From assembly GCA_021234155.1 (NCBI GenBank), contig JAJEKV010000020.1, positions 9,797,172 through 9,861,171 on the forward strand: a stretch of 64,000 nt of DNA, written 5' to 3'. The translations under genes were made by a program, and so were the position numbers. Below the pieces are notes generated by a model. That model searched no databases. It saw only the letters and a list, made by a program, of their open reading frames with translations, and had not been told where the DNA came from. The DNA is from Isoetes taiwanensis (taxonomy: Eukaryota > Streptophyta > Lycopodiopsida > Isoetales > Isoetaceae). Shown here piece after piece: positions 24,771 through 37,841 of this stretch (its first letter is position 1; each line of letters starts with the position of its first letter).

Positions 24771-27568
24771 ATGGCTTCTTCAGAGAAATCGAAAGAAGTG
24801 AACTCTTGTGACTACTTGAGGCTGAGGGAGGTGAAGCTTTTCGACTCTGAACATGTGAAGACAAAATCGAGGAGAGAGCAAGATTAGCAGCTCCATCCGG
24901 TTATGGGGCAAGGCGACAAAACAAAGGTTCTCTTTTCTTCCCCTTCTTATGAAAATGTCTGCTCATAGATAACATACAACAAACCAAGCTATTCTCAAAA
25001 GAAATTTGGCGGTTACTGAGGTAGGAAAGGTTTTAAATAATTGTTTCATTGATCTCTGATTGTTTTGGTCTTGACTGCAGCGGGTTTCTAAATATGCTAT
25101 TCTTATCCATTTCCTTGGCCGCCCATCTCGAGGGATATCAGAATTGGATCACCAAAACCGGCATATCTGATTCTTTCTATACTTAGGATAAGTACACCTT
25201 TTCAAATTATTCTGGGATGGGGCTGCGTCAATCAGTCCTCGGAAAGCTTCGACTTCATTAGCAATTTGTCCCTTCTACATTATGAAGTGGTGCCCTAATT
25301 TCATCCTGGCGTGGTCAAACCTCCCTGCTTTAGTTTCCTTTCCCAATTTACCTCAGAACTTCACGGACAAAGAGGTCCACCTTATGGCCTGGCCAGGAAT
25401 CTTTAGGGATGTGCTAGAAGTGAATATTCCCCAAGCGAACTTCCCATCTGATGCGCATTTCCAAAAATTAGGTGATTGGAAGAAAAAAGATTAAAATAAG
25501 GGTTATGCGAGGGATTTCTTTGGATTTAGGTGTCGATTACTTCGAAGTGGCCTGATACGGTACCAAGCAGCGGGGCATCCCTCGGCAAACCCGAGCAAAA
25601 GCTTGGTCTAGCGACCTAAAGTCAAAATTGATGTGGATGAAGTAGCTAACGAGAAACGCTCGAAAATCATGCCAACGGAGACAGGCTTGTCTTCGGGGCG
25701 AGAACCACAATAAAAGTATGCACACGGGGTTAAAAAAAGATCCTAGTATTGATTTACGAGGGGAAGACATGGTGATTACGATTAAAACACGGTCAGGTTA
25801 GTTAGAATGCGATTAAAACATCATTTTACCCTTCGAAACTTTTGATCTTTGTCAACAAAAGGGAATGCCATCCCGGAAAATTGTGAAGATGCTCTTTGTT
25901 CACGAGGATCTGAGGATGGAATGTAATGCTAGAGAAGAAAGCGGGCATAAAGAAGGTTGCACTGGCCCTAGTCAAGCCCAGGAAGCAAGCTGTTTAGGTG
26001 GGATGGCTTGAGGTAAAGTATAGTGCTTGATGGACAAGGACATATCTTTGCATGCATTGCACGGAATCTCGAGGTGTGTAACTTAATTAAAGGGATAGAT
26101 TAAAGGTTTGTCTCTCCTCCCTTATACGATATTGTTTCTTCAAGAGCACATAAAATTCATAGTTTGGATCATGAGATGTTATTGGTAAACTCTCCTCCCA
26201 ATTATTTAATGCGGTCTATCCACATGTGAAGCTCTTAGGGAATAGCTAATGCGATGGAGAGCATAGTCTTAATATTTCTAATAAGTATATGGTTAATGAA
26301 ATGGTAGGTGTGATTATTCAGGAGCTAAATTGGCCTTGTGAACATTTATGCTAGGCCTGAGAGGGTGGAGATTTGGAAAAAGGGTCAAAGTAGCCTTGAT
26401 ATGATTTCGATAGATACGTGCAGATTGGAGATTTAAATATGGTGACCAAGGCTATGAAGAACAAAATTGGGCCTTGGGGCTTGAAAGGAAGCTTGGATGG
26501 ATCACAACGAAAGTCACAATCTCAATCTGGCCAGGAACCAAAACTGAATTCTATACAGGTTAGATAAAAGAAAGGTTGGATCCTACCTTGTGTTTTATGG
26601 CCGGTTACCTATGGAAAATCTTTGGAATGAAAAATTGCGAGAGTTAACAATATGGAGGGTTATACTACTGTCCGGACCACTACCCCAGCAGGTTGAGAAT
26701 CCGGTGACGAATTACGCCAACAAAAGAAAGACATACTTCAAAACAATACTAGTCTCCCTCGGGCATGGCGGAATTCATGGGCCAGACTAAGGAGTTGATG
26801 TAATTTCTGACCAGCGGTAAGTCGGGTTGGATGTTGCAGTGAATGCTTGATGGCCAAGGCCATCAAAGAAATGGCTAAAAGAGTGGGAAAATCTATGCTT
26901 ATAATAGCTTACTCACCTCAGAAATCTGAGATATTCTACTTGATACCCACGATGAAGAAAGGAGGATATTAAAATTTGAAGTGAAAAGAGAAATAAGGAT
27001 ATTTGATGGTAAAGGAACTTCAGGCCAAAATGCGAAATTAAAAATGATGAAAAGAGTAACTCTAAATTCTTCTTTGTTATGAGGCGAGCTGAGGAAGAAA
27101 AATCATATTTTGAAATAAAGGTGAGGGGATGAAGACATTCCGGATGAGGATCAAATCAAACTAGCTGCCCGACCCTCCTCTTCTGGGTATAATGGGCACA
27201 AATCGGGACGCCCGCGGCTTCTATGGATGACTTCATCGGCCTCAAGAAAGCTAAGGTAAGTGCGAGGGATAATCTTAATAATAAGGCCTTTCTCCAACGA
27301 GGACTCCTCGGTGCATCGTGGAAATGGAAAGATGCAAAGCCACGGGCGATGGGCTCCAGGTTGAGTTCTTTATCAAAGCTTGGCACATGGTGGGTTTGCC
27401 TAACTAAAGGCGGCTAATGGGTTAGGGAAATTAAATACTTGGATGCTAGAATCAATACCCGGTCCCCGATCCCGCTCTCTTATTCCTAAGGCGATATACT
27501 TCCTCTTCCGGATTACATGCCCATCTCTTTAACTAATGTGATATATAAGATTATTTGAGGGACACATT
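24771..27568 (+). mobile_element. LINE unit 1, 5' part (ORF1, endonuclease, RT start), heavily corrupted
   Basis: The sequence parallels the intact LINE of unit 3. ORF1 starts at ATG 24771 (MASSEKSKEVNSCD). A DUF4283-like ORF1 body follows at about 25090-25500, then an endonuclease-like block at about 26130-26720 and the pre-RT region up to the ITLIPK/SLTNVIYKI equivalents at about 27470-27555. Almost every frame is broken by small indels. The match stops at 27568 and resumes at 37842, so this unit is split by a 10.3-kb insertion. Confidence 0.75.
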
Positions 27569-29275
27569 AAATTAAGTATTTAATTAAAAGTGGGACAAAT
27601 CTTGAATTTTGGGGCTGGTTGAAAATGGGACTCACACACCATAAAAGAAATTTACGAATTGATTGCTTGAATAGAATTACACATGACACACATAGAATTG
27701 GGTTACTTGTTTTTCCTCATAAATTTTACAAACCACTAGTTTGAGAAAGTTTTGAAACTTCTCCAATATTATGCACCCTCATACAATGATATGGCGGAGT
27801 TGCTCATGACTTGGCCATCTCCTTTCTTAGGATCTTGTGTGTGTTGTCTTTTGCAATGTGAGGAACTTGGATAGCGGACCATACCACACATTCCACCAAT
27901 TCCCTCCTTTGAGGGTCGACATAATTTAGCCTCCACTTCTTCTCGGCCGGTCGATTATTGTGCTCCTTGAGTTGCCCTTCTTACGCCCAATGAACCCCAA
28001 TGACCGGAATTTGGAATCGGGGCTTAACTCACTCTCCATCGGGCACTTGGTGGTGGTCGCATGGAGAGTGCCACCCCTGAAAGCCATATTTGCGGGCGGT
28101 CCTCATCATCGAGGGCCTTTACTAGCACAAAGTATCTTCCTTGATGTCCTCAAAGGGGATCCCTTTCGGGAAGATCAGAACCACTTAGGCTTTGAGGGCC
28201 TTACTTCCCCACAAACCACTTGGGTTAGAGTGAACTTCTTAGGCGTGCTTGCACCTTGAGAACCCTCCATCTTGACTCGGCAGGAGCAGTCTCTTAGCTC
28301 CCTCCCACATGGTACGTTCGGTTTTAAAGCATGTTGCAACTTTCTCCGTGCGTTAGGGAGTCCATTTGGTGATTTTCTTAAGAAGTGGAGGTGTGCTTTC
28401 CATTTCGAACATCATCCGGTCGTTATCTTGTCCTTGATGCCCTTCACCGGTTGGCTAGAGTCTTTTAGTGTCTTGAAGGGAGGTAGTGGTTTGGCTGCCC
28501 TTTAGAGATGAGAACTTCACCCACGACAACACCCCTTTGCCACAACTGGGTACTTGCGAGCATCCCTGGCATCACTTTGGTCTCCACTTATATTGCATGG
28601 TATTCCATCCCTAACCCAAAACTTGAATTGAAGTGGCTGTGTGTCTGTCCAGCCGGTCCTTGCCATCTAGCAAGTATCCTTCTACAAATGATTTCCAATC
28701 ACGCAACCTCATCCATCAAAGAAAGCCATTGGGTTGGGGTCAATGCGACTCTCAAAACACATCCATTAGTTCGAGGGGAGAGTGGTCCGCGTTTTCTCTC
28801 TCTTGAGCTTGGTGGAAAGTTCAAAAGAATCATCAATATCATCATCGCATATGCCCAACCATCCCATGAATCCCACTTTCACAACTTTGAATATACTGCT
28901 AGCTGTCAAGTATGGCTTGTACCCCAAACATCCATCCTATTCTTGTTTTCTTTCCAACGGTTGTCCAAGCTGAACACACTCAGCTCCTCGGGGCGTTGAT
29001 TTCTCTAGTAAGGGGAAATCATCCCAAGTCCTCATGATTCCAGCAGGCACCTTGGATCGCGAGCTTTTTATCGCCTTTGGTAACAAAGCGGTTGATCATC
29101 CATCAAGGCAAAATGGGTCTTTGAGGGAATACCTCCTCCCTTATCGATCCTTTTTCTCCCAGTGTTTTCAAACGCGAAAATAGAAACTCACATGGAAGTT
29201 TGGATCATCTCTCCATAGATCAAGCACAAAAATGACCATATGTTCAGTTCCATGACCATGTGTTAATACACATAG

Positions 29276-30124
29276 NNNNNNNNNNNNNNNNNNNNNNNNN
29301 NNNNNNNNNNNNNNNNNNNNNNNNNNNNNNNNNNNNNNNNNNNNNNNNNNNNNNNNNNNNNNNNNNNNNNNNNNNNNNNNNNNNNNNNNNNNNNNNNNNN
29401 NNNNNNNNNNNNNNNNNNNNNNNNNNNNNNNNNNNNNNNNNNNNNNNNNNNNNNNNNNNNNNNNNNNNNNNNNNNNNNNNNNNNNNNNNNNNNNNNNNNN
29501 NNNNNNNNNNNNNNNNNNNNNNNNNNNNNNNNNNNNNNNNNNNNNNNNNNNNNNNNNNNNNNNNNNNNNNNNNNNNNNNNNNNNNNNNNNNNNNNNNNNN
29601 NNNNNNNNNNNNNNNNNNNNNNNNNNNNNNNNNNNNNNNNNNNNNNNNNNNNNNNNNNNNNNNNNNNNNNNNNNNNNNNNNNNNNNNNNNNNNNNNNNNN
29701 NNNNNNNNNNNNNNNNNNNNNNNNNNNNNNNNNNNNNNNNNNNNNNNNNNNNNNNNNNNNNNNNNNNNNNNNNNNNNNNNNNNNNNNNNNNNNNNNNNNN
29801 NNNNNNNNNNNNNNNNNNNNNNNNNNNNNNNNNNNNNNNNNNNNNNNNNNNNNNNNNNNNNNNNNNNNNNNNNNNNNNNNNNNNNNNNNNNNNNNNNNNN
29901 NNNNNNNNNNNNNNNNNNNNNNNNNNNNNNNNNNNNNNNNNNNNNNNNNNNNNNNNNNNNNNNNNNNNNNNNNNNNNNNNNNNNNNNNNNNNNNNNNNNN
30001 NNNNNNNNNNNNNNNNNNNNNNNNNNNNNNNNNNNNNNNNNNNNNNNNNNNNNNNNNNNNNNNNNNNNNNNNNNNNNNNNNNNNNNNNNNNNNNNNNNNN
30101 NNNNNNNNNNNNNNNNNNNNNNNN
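29276..30124. other. Assembly gap, 849 N
   Basis: An unbroken run of N. Nothing can be said about its content. It lies inside the nested insertion, which suggests a repeat that the assembly could not cross. Confidence 1.
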
Positions 30125-32265
30125 CTGTGTTTTTCATCATAGTGGAATTCCTAGGAGTAAATTAAATTAATCCTATCTTTTAGGCTGTCAATGTATTTAG
30201 GACCTTATACGCGCGAGGTCATCCCATTGTAATACCTTTGTCACAATCTAGGTTACAACACTCTTGTCTAAATTTGCCTCGGGTTTTCTTTGGTTGGTGT
30301 AACCACTTTCCATCCTTTTCTAAATGTACATCGCTTCTAGACTCTTAGGCACCTTTGGGTGCCTTTTTATGAAGACATAAGCGTCTCTTCCTTGTGATCA
30401 AAGGGATGCTCGCCGACCACCAAATCTCACATGGCCTTGGGTGGGCCTTGGGGTGTGTAGTTAGTGGGGCATTCCTAGAGTATCACCATTTACTTGTGTG
30501 TAACCAGTGTTGGCCATCTCAAGGCTTGGGACTCCGGCGGGCCGAGCTACAATGCAATCACTAGGCTTCCACAGGACATGATGGTATCGCTTGATGAAGC
30601 TTCCTGAATACCCAGCTCCAAGATGTTCATCTCCGGCCTCATCATTCCACTACATCAAATGGATCAAGCTGAGTTATTGTACCCTGTTGCCAAATACCAT
30701 CTGGTTGCCTGAGGAGGTGCAGCAAAGGCAACCCGGCATCCTCCTCCATTGGGCCCTGAGAGACTGATGGCCTCCATGGACTTCACAGAAACCATTTTAG
30801 CACTCATCTCACATGTCACACAGTTGAAAGAGCTCACCGTTAAGGCCATGTAATTTTAGGCACCTGATGTGACCATATGGACCATGCATGAGACCATGCA
30901 GGCAGTATTAGAGTATGACTGGCCATTAGATTCAGCCTGACCATGATGGCTAAGATCCGTATAGCCGTAATTAGGATTTGACTTCACTCGTTCTAGACCG
31001 TGACTGTGGACATTGTGACCATGTATGCATTATTCTGATAGAACAGACCTTGATGGAAGTACATAGGACAGCATGTATGGAGCATATAAACAACTTGCTT
31101 TCGTATCTTGGCGCCACGTGGGCGCCTCTTGATTTGAGCAGTGTGCGTCGACAATCCGCCCAGCCTTGCGTCATGGAGGCATGGCTGCGTGTGAGTATAT
31201 TATTGCACTTTTCAGGGTTGGTCGGCAAAGTGCGCACCCCTCTTCCTCTCCCGACCATTCTTCCTCCTGTTTTCTCTGATCGGGTCTTGATCTGTTTCCT
31301 TGGGGCGCCCACTGGGTCAGTCTGATCAAATAGGCGATTCGGGCGCCATCTTGCCAATGACATTTAGGCAGTCGAGGCCTTTCAGGCGCCACGAGAAGTT
31401 CCGGCGGGTTCATTTGTTGCAGTAAGTTACACGAGAAGAAAGTGGGGATACTTTTTTGTCTTCCTTTTAGTTTTATAAGTCTTTTGGTGCATTTTTTTCT
31501 TATATTACCATTGAGGCTCTTATTAATCTTGATACAATTCTGACTGAAACAAATCCTTATTCACGCTTTGTCAACGACTGCTTACCCACATGGAGATAAA
31601 GTGGAAGCCTCCTCCTCCTTCCGTAAATCTTCCAGTATGTTTTTGTAATATCGCCTTTTTAATCTCATTTTTACATCTTTGTTCTCCATTTTTTATATCT
31701 TGTTCTCCACTTTTCTCTGTTTTCTCTTAATCTTAATAATCTTTGTATTGTTTTCGTTTTGTTATCTTTTTTTCTTGCTTGTGGTTAATTGAATACATTG
31801 TACATGCGAAATTGAGAATGATGGTTATAGTAGCAAGCAGAGAGTAGAAATCATCGAGACCGGGTGTTAGAAGTAAAGATATTGCGTAGCATTAACAGAA
31901 AATAACTAGGGAATGTCTTCTCCATTGAAATTCAGAATAGGAATTGCTTCAATACGTGTTCCCATTTTCAAACTCAAAGGCAAATCCGGGCAGAGACATG
32001 CAGAGGGGAGTGGCGAAGTTGAGAAATACTCGCTACCGCAGTCCAACAAATGAGGCAACTGCTACCGACTTCGCGGTGAGAACTTCGACCATGAGCGGCG
32101 AAAGAGGGAGTACACGGACCTGTGGCGGGTTGAGATTCTGACTGGGACCGGATTACCTGACTGCAATGTCTTCACATTCTTTAGAAGACCTGCTGCGGTA
32201 CCTGGGCTGCGTGAGTGGGAATGTGACTCTACAATGTGGCTCTTTGCAATAGCATTCGAGGAATT
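30125..32265. other. Gene-free part of the nested insertion
   Basis: No domain is recognised. A short GGCACC-tttg-GGTGCC hairpin lies at about 30350-30365. 31440-31800 is T-rich. Overlapping open frames on both strands at 30971-31413 are unsupported. Confidence 0.35.
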
Positions 32266-33250
32266 TTCTCCACCCGATCAAAGGCCACTCTCCTTGAACC
32301 AAAAGCTGCTCGCCGAATGTGCAGAGGGTGGCTCCCGGTTGGGTGGAGCCTGGCTGACAACCAGCAGTGCTGGCAGCTTTCTGGGTGAGTCAGAAAGCGC
32401 GAACTCTAGTGCTGAGCTAGCTGCGGGCAGGTCTCGGCCGCTCTCCTTCTATCTTCCTCGGGACATTGCGAAGGGAGTGAACTTGTTGTCTATGAGGCCA
32501 GCTCTCAACAACCCAATTCTCACGTATTGTGGTCATTGTGGCCCTCTGCCCGATCAAGGCGAGTCTCCGCCAGACCATCTTGCCGAGATATTGCGAAGGG
32601 GATGGACTCCCCGTTGGAGTGGAGGGGAGCACCTCGGCGGCTGTACCAGTTAGCTGGTGCTTTCTGGGCCTAGGTAGTCGAGAAGCCTTGAAACTCTAGT
32701 GCCCTTCTGAGGCTGGCTGGGCGGTCTTAAACACTCTCCTTCTATCTTCTCGGGACGTGCGAGAGTGTTTTTAACATGCAGAGGCCAATATAACAACCCA
32801 ATTCTCCAATGATATTGGTCTCGCGGATCGTGCATTCCGGGAGCTTCTTCCCGTATGCATTCTCGGGCTAGCGGTCAGCAGGATGCCTGTAGGCACTCCA
32901 TGTGTGCTAATAGGGTTCGGATGGATTTAAGGCATTCTGGGCTTGGTCGAAAGATAATGTGAGCCAAGCATTCTCGACTCATGAGTCGGGAATCCCTTGG
33001 CAGGCCAATTCTCACGGTAATGCAGTGGCGGGTGGCCTCGGCCCGTTGAGGTCACTCCTTCGAACATCTTGATCCGAGATAGTGCGAGGGAGGGCTCGGG
33101 AGGTGGGGCTCTCACGGGAAACCACGAGAAGCCAAGGCTTGCATTCTCTACAATCACGCTTTCTATTCCTGTTTTTAGTCCCAAGTGCCTCTGCTTTATT
33201 CGAGCCACTCTCCCTTGAACCATCTTCCTAGAATATTGCGAAGGGAGTGG
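32266..33250. repeat. Array of about six imperfect hairpin repeats
   Basis: A roughly 50-nt foldback with consensus CACTCTCCTT..ATCTTCC..GGGA.ATTGCGAAGGGAGTG recurs near 32290, 32440, 32570, 32730, 33060 and 33205. The clearest copy (33205-33255) pairs CCACTCTCCCTT with AAGGGAGTGG. A longer period of about 290 bp is visible: CTCTAGTGC at about 32405 and 32694, and CAACCCAATTCTC at about 32512 and 32803. It behaves like a satellite built of hairpins inside the nested insertion. Confidence 0.65.
32975..32988. repeat. Perfect 14-bp palindrome CGACTCATGAGTCG, copy 1
   Basis: The same palindrome, with the same preceding ATTCT, is found at 35727-35740. The core TGACTCA-like half (GACTCATGAGTC) would suit a dimeric bZIP, but its role is unknown. 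Confidence 0.8.
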
Positions 33251-35665
33251 TTCGGACAGGTGGAACCCCCTCAGGCTAACTACAAGAGAGGATGCATTTG
33301 AACCGGGCATCTCCTCGGCCTTAGTCACTTTGATCTATGTACAACATTCCAAGTAAACGGTCCATGGAAAAAGCAGACCTATAACTTAATTCTTTACCCC
33401 GATCCAATGTTTCCTTAGCAGAGGCATCTCTCAACCTAGAGTAAATCATCTCTCGAGAAGGCCAGAAATCTTTGGACAAGGAAACACTGAATATCACGTC
33501 GAGCTTATCAATGATTCCATTATTTAAACACATGCGGCATGTTCTACAAGCTAAATAACATAGGCATCTGAAAAACTCACCTCTTCACGTGCTAGTAATT
33601 CCTTTGAGCCCTTTGTATCACGGATCCCTCGCGAGTCTTTGAAGCTCCTTACATTCGGTCTCTTCAAATGGCTCTTGAAGATCTATTACTCGTATCAATT
33701 GCGATTCTCAGATCCCCTTTCCATAGCGATTGGCCGTGAGTTAGAAACCGGCAGCCTTCCTCCGGCTTCCTACCTTTTAGTTCACAGGTGCTCATCGATC
33801 AATCTAAGCGCTTGCAATAGGATCGCTAGCGGTCAAAAAAAACACACATATGCAAAGGCTATTAAAATTTTATCGCTGGCGCCATTCTCGAAGTCGCTAA
33901 TTAGTCGATGATCCCCTCCGACCGCAGCCCCCAATGGGGGAGATAAACTCGCTCCACTCACTTAGTCCCTTGATGTGATTCAACTAAATAGTGTTTTAAG
34001 CGGAGCTAAGCCGGCCGTGGCTGTACCCTTAGCCCGCTTTTTCATAAATGATTCCCTTAACTTCAAATTAAAGAACGCCGATCTTTTACATGCGATCCTA
34101 AACTCACCTTGTGGAGGAAACTTAATTTACGTAGTCGTCGAAGCGGATGAGAGGGCATATAAACGACTCCGTCCAAGAAGCGAGGCGCCGGAGGGGATGC
34201 TTCGCAGTGGCAGCAAGAAGAAGAAAGACAAACACCCCAGGAGCTCTGAGGGTTTTTGTATTGTCGGAATACCTTGGCCATCCATCCGCTCTTCTTCACG
34301 CGACATTCACCTCGGTTTCACCGGTGATCACCGGGTCAACTCCATTCTTTGTCATGAGGGATCGAGATGAGCCCCTAGCGAAACAAATGCGCATTCTTGG
34401 TGGTATATGAGGTATCGACAAATTGGGAAGGAGAAAGACTGCATTTCTACACCAAAGGGACAAGAAGAGCTCGAGTGAGACAAGTACAAGAAAAATCGGT
34501 GTTATTGCTCTCCGTCCTACTGCGCCCGGATTCAAGCATTTGACACTACATGTCGAGGACCGCCAAGAGTAAGTTCTATCGCGCAAAAATTGGGTTCAAA
34601 TTATTCTCACTCTTCCATGAGCAAGGCTAAGGGGCACCGAAAAAGGCCGCCTTTAAATTAAGGAACCTTGGGTGGAAGGATGCGGAAGGGATGAAGGAGG
34701 TAGGAACCCTAACATCGGGGAGCTTGGTATGGAGATTTCAGTCGAGGGAAAAATTGTTCAATCACGGGGAGCTTCACATCTCTTGTCTTTGAAGACTCTA
34801 CAACACTGCCCGATTGGGGAATGTTGTGGTTCATACACAAAAAAAGTCCACCAAAAACAAAGATGGGGATGATGACACCACACGGAGGAGTCAGGATGGC
34901 GAAGGGAGACGAAGATATGGTCGACTCCAAACCTCGATCCGAGATGATCAAGATCAAAGTTTTCGAGAGAGGGCACAGAAAATGGAAGCGTCTAGCTTTC
35001 GGTATTATCATTTAGAATATCACACAAGCCGCCTGGCTTGGACATTAAACGGTGGAAGGTTTGCGCGGGGAGATGCCGTCTTGTTCAACCACCGGGGAAT
35101 TTAATCCGGCACACATGCTGGAGATTCAACCCGATGGTGCGACATCTGTTCTTGTGATCCAATGCCCCGGATGTCATACCTTTAGCGCATCGACATTGAG
35201 TTGTTCGTTTGAAGTCCTGAGGGAAGATTCAAGGAAAAGACGTCGGCTCGGGTTGTAGGCGGTCAGTATCTCGATTAGGGGGCGCTCAAGTATTGCGTAT
35301 GGAGAAGGAGGTGCCGCGAAAGCGATCAAGGATAGATATATACCAGCGAGAGTGGAAGTTCTTCGCGAGACGCCGAAGAACGAAACGGCCCGGCATTAGC
35401 CCGCCATAACACAATAGCAACAGTGCGTTTACGCAAGGTTGGAAACCTATATCGTGGTTGGGAAATAAGGACATAATTTGAAACCATTGATCATACTTTG
35501 ATCTCCTTCATGAGCATTTCAAGGAAGACAAATGGAAGCAAGAAAGACGACGAGGGCGAGGGAACAAAACCCAGGAGACGAGGATGTCGAAGGATTGACC
35601 AGAATCTTGCCGAAAACATTATTGAAAACCGAGATTGAGGGTGAGTTTACTTTTGTTTAACGGTG
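33251..35665. other. Unrecognised part of the nested insertion
   Basis: The sequence is mixed in composition and less AT-rich than its flanks, with many short open frames on both strands. None shows a domain I can name. An organellar origin for 33.5-34.1 kb was considered and could not be supported. Confidence 0.3.
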
Positions 35666-35740
35666 TTTCTCGACTAGCGCAGTCGAGAAAAACTTCATTC
35701 CTTTCAATACCTTTTCTTGTCATTCTCGACTCATGAGTCG
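35666..35740. repeat. Perfect stem TTTCTCGACT/AGTCGAGAAA and palindrome CGACTCATGAGTCG, copy 2
   Basis: TTTCTCGACT (35666-35675) and AGTCGAGAAA (35681-35690) are a perfect 10-bp inverted repeat with a 5-nt loop. CGACTCATGAGTCG follows at 35727-35740. Further TCGACTCGA and GAGTCGAGAAA words occur at about 36715 and 36825, so CGACT/AGTCG motifs are concentrated in this insertion. Confidence 0.75.
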
Positions 35741-37841
35741 AATGCTTCGTTTCCTTCGGCGGTTGTCATCATTTCGGGGAATTCGAGCTCAGCGAGTCGG
35801 ATCATTGTCAATGGATTCCAACGGTTCCGCGTCGAGGAGAATGAGAATGAAAATCGAGCAAGAACAACGCTCATGACGCCGAAAAGAACACGAAAAGTTA
35901 ATGATCCCGCATTTGGATCCGATGAACAGGAAATATGGTCGAGCCAAACTCCAAGCGGGATCCGGCGGGTCCCACCAAGCTTGTAATATTTGGCGTCAAT
36001 GGAGTATAAAGCTGCGATACCGACAAAAACGTCCAAGATTAACACCCCGCAGATCGGTGAAAATGCAGGCATAAAATAGTGTATCCGAAGGCCCGAGCTA
36101 AGGAAATTATTGAATGGTGCCCGCACGGGATTGAAAGTAGCCATATGGTCTTTATGGCAAAAAAAATATTGTCAATGTTCTTGGTGTTCACCGGCATTTC
36201 AGTTTTGAAGTTCAAGTTCGTTTGGGGAAAGCGAAGGGTCGAACATGTGAAGGACCTCGATCAGCCATCACAAAAGGGAAGCCTATAATGGTGAAACGGG
36301 TGGGCGGTGTTTATGAGCAATTCGGGACTTTGGCAAACGCAACCTGGCCCGATCATAGGCGACTCAGCCTACAAGTGCTATCATAGCGGCATAAAATACA
36401 ATCATTGCTAAGCCATATCGACGAAGAATATAGAGGCAGATAGGTGGTTGTCCGCCGGACTACGTCTTTCGTCTTGGCGGAATCCCTCTTTTGCCATTCT
36501 TGTCGCCGATGTAATACGAACTATCAGAGCCTCCGCGGAACCCGATCCGAGAGCAAGCCCGATCATGAAAGCTATGGGCGACAAATACTTTGGTGAACAA
36601 GAAGAGTGACCCCGCCGATAGTCAAATTGTGTGAATATTATGTCGAACTTGAACACATGTATTGACCATTTTGTAATGAATATACTTGTATATTGAGTTT
36701 TTGATGCCTTTTTCGACTCGAAGTGAAAGAAAGGCATGCTTGTGTTGATGAAATGCTTGTACAATCTATTATGATAATGCTTGGTACATTGGGTTTTTGG
36801 GAACTTTTCGATTTCAGCGAGTCGAGAAACATATATAGTTGTAATGTCGTTGACAAAAACATTTGTATGCTTCCGTGTGTGATTGGATGCAAACATATTC
36901 TAATGAATGGTTGTACTTTGGCTTTTATGGGCCTTTCTCATTTCGGTGAAAGACACTACCGGCGTCATTGGATGCGGTTGTATGGAATGAATGTTCTCCG
37001 TTGTAATTTGATTTCAACGTTCTTTTTGACTGTAACACCGCATTGTTAATCATACTCTCCTTACTCCAGAGTGGTTCCAGCACCGGTCCAACACCCGGCC
37101 GGATCCCTTCGGGCATCCACGAAGACCGCTCAAGGCGTACGGATCCCGCTCAAAGCGGAAGAAAAACCGTTCTGGAAGATCCGATCCACGCTACCTCTTG
37201 CCGCCTTTGGGACAAGGTTGCTCGCCATTCAGAGGTTGCTCGCTACACCACAGGAATAATAAAACGGCGGAAGAACAAAGAGAAAGTCGAGAAGCTCAAG
37301 GCATATTGCAAGCATTGCATAACATCCACCGGAGGTTGGGGAAGGAGCATATTCGATGAAAAGGCTGCCGGGAGGCGAAAGTGGAGAAGTCGGTGGGCGG
37401 AGTCGGCCGGTAGCTCGAGCACCTCCCGTGAGGCATTCAAACTCTTAGGGTTGCCCCCAAGGCTTCTGAGCGGCATGAAGAAGCGCCACAAGTTAATCCC
37501 CTAAGGTGGACCACCTACCAAGATGATGTGGTGGCGACAAGACCCGCCATGGTCTCTGGCGTCCCATGTAAAATACATTGTATCATTCATTTATTAATAA
37601 AAATTCTTTTCAACTACATCTTTGGTTTCAAACTTTAATGAATTTCCTTTGTTTTGATTGCATTGTTTTGTTCTCGACCTTCGAACACAGGAAAAGCTAA
37701 AGACAACGGCGGATTTGATGTTTTATTCAAAAATTGAATTAAGGATAGTTTTGGAATTGGGGTGCTACTTTTTATGTAAATTAACCGGGTTCCGAAAAAA
37801 AATGGGAATGGAATGAGTCCCACTTTAATTAAATACGACTT
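35741..37841. other. Unrecognised right part of the nested insertion
   Basis: No recognised gene. The frame 36408-36896 (-) contains a hydrophobic run (SPIAFMIGLALGSG) but no family match. The frame 37043-37504 (+) is basic and unrecognised. An AATAAA-like signal lies near 37592. Confidence 0.3.

Noticed and set aside
28508-28999. 163-aa plus-strand frame in the nested insertion
   Set aside because: No recognisable domain on either strand; probably chance in unclassified repeat DNA.
29244-30165. Open frames of about 300 aa on both strands
   Set aside because: They span the run of N and consist almost wholly of unknown residues.
33500-34120. Possible mitochondrial or plastid DNA insertion
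   Set aside because: Composition looked different from the flanks, but no organellar gene or tRNA could be identified.
36408-36896. 162-aa minus-strand frame with a hydrophobic run, considered as an organellar protein
   Set aside because: No match to any organelle protein I know; it overlaps palindrome-rich DNA and another frame on the same strand.
37043-37504. 153-aa basic open frame
   Set aside because: No domain, no splice context, and an overlapping antisense frame; left as part of the unclassified insertion.
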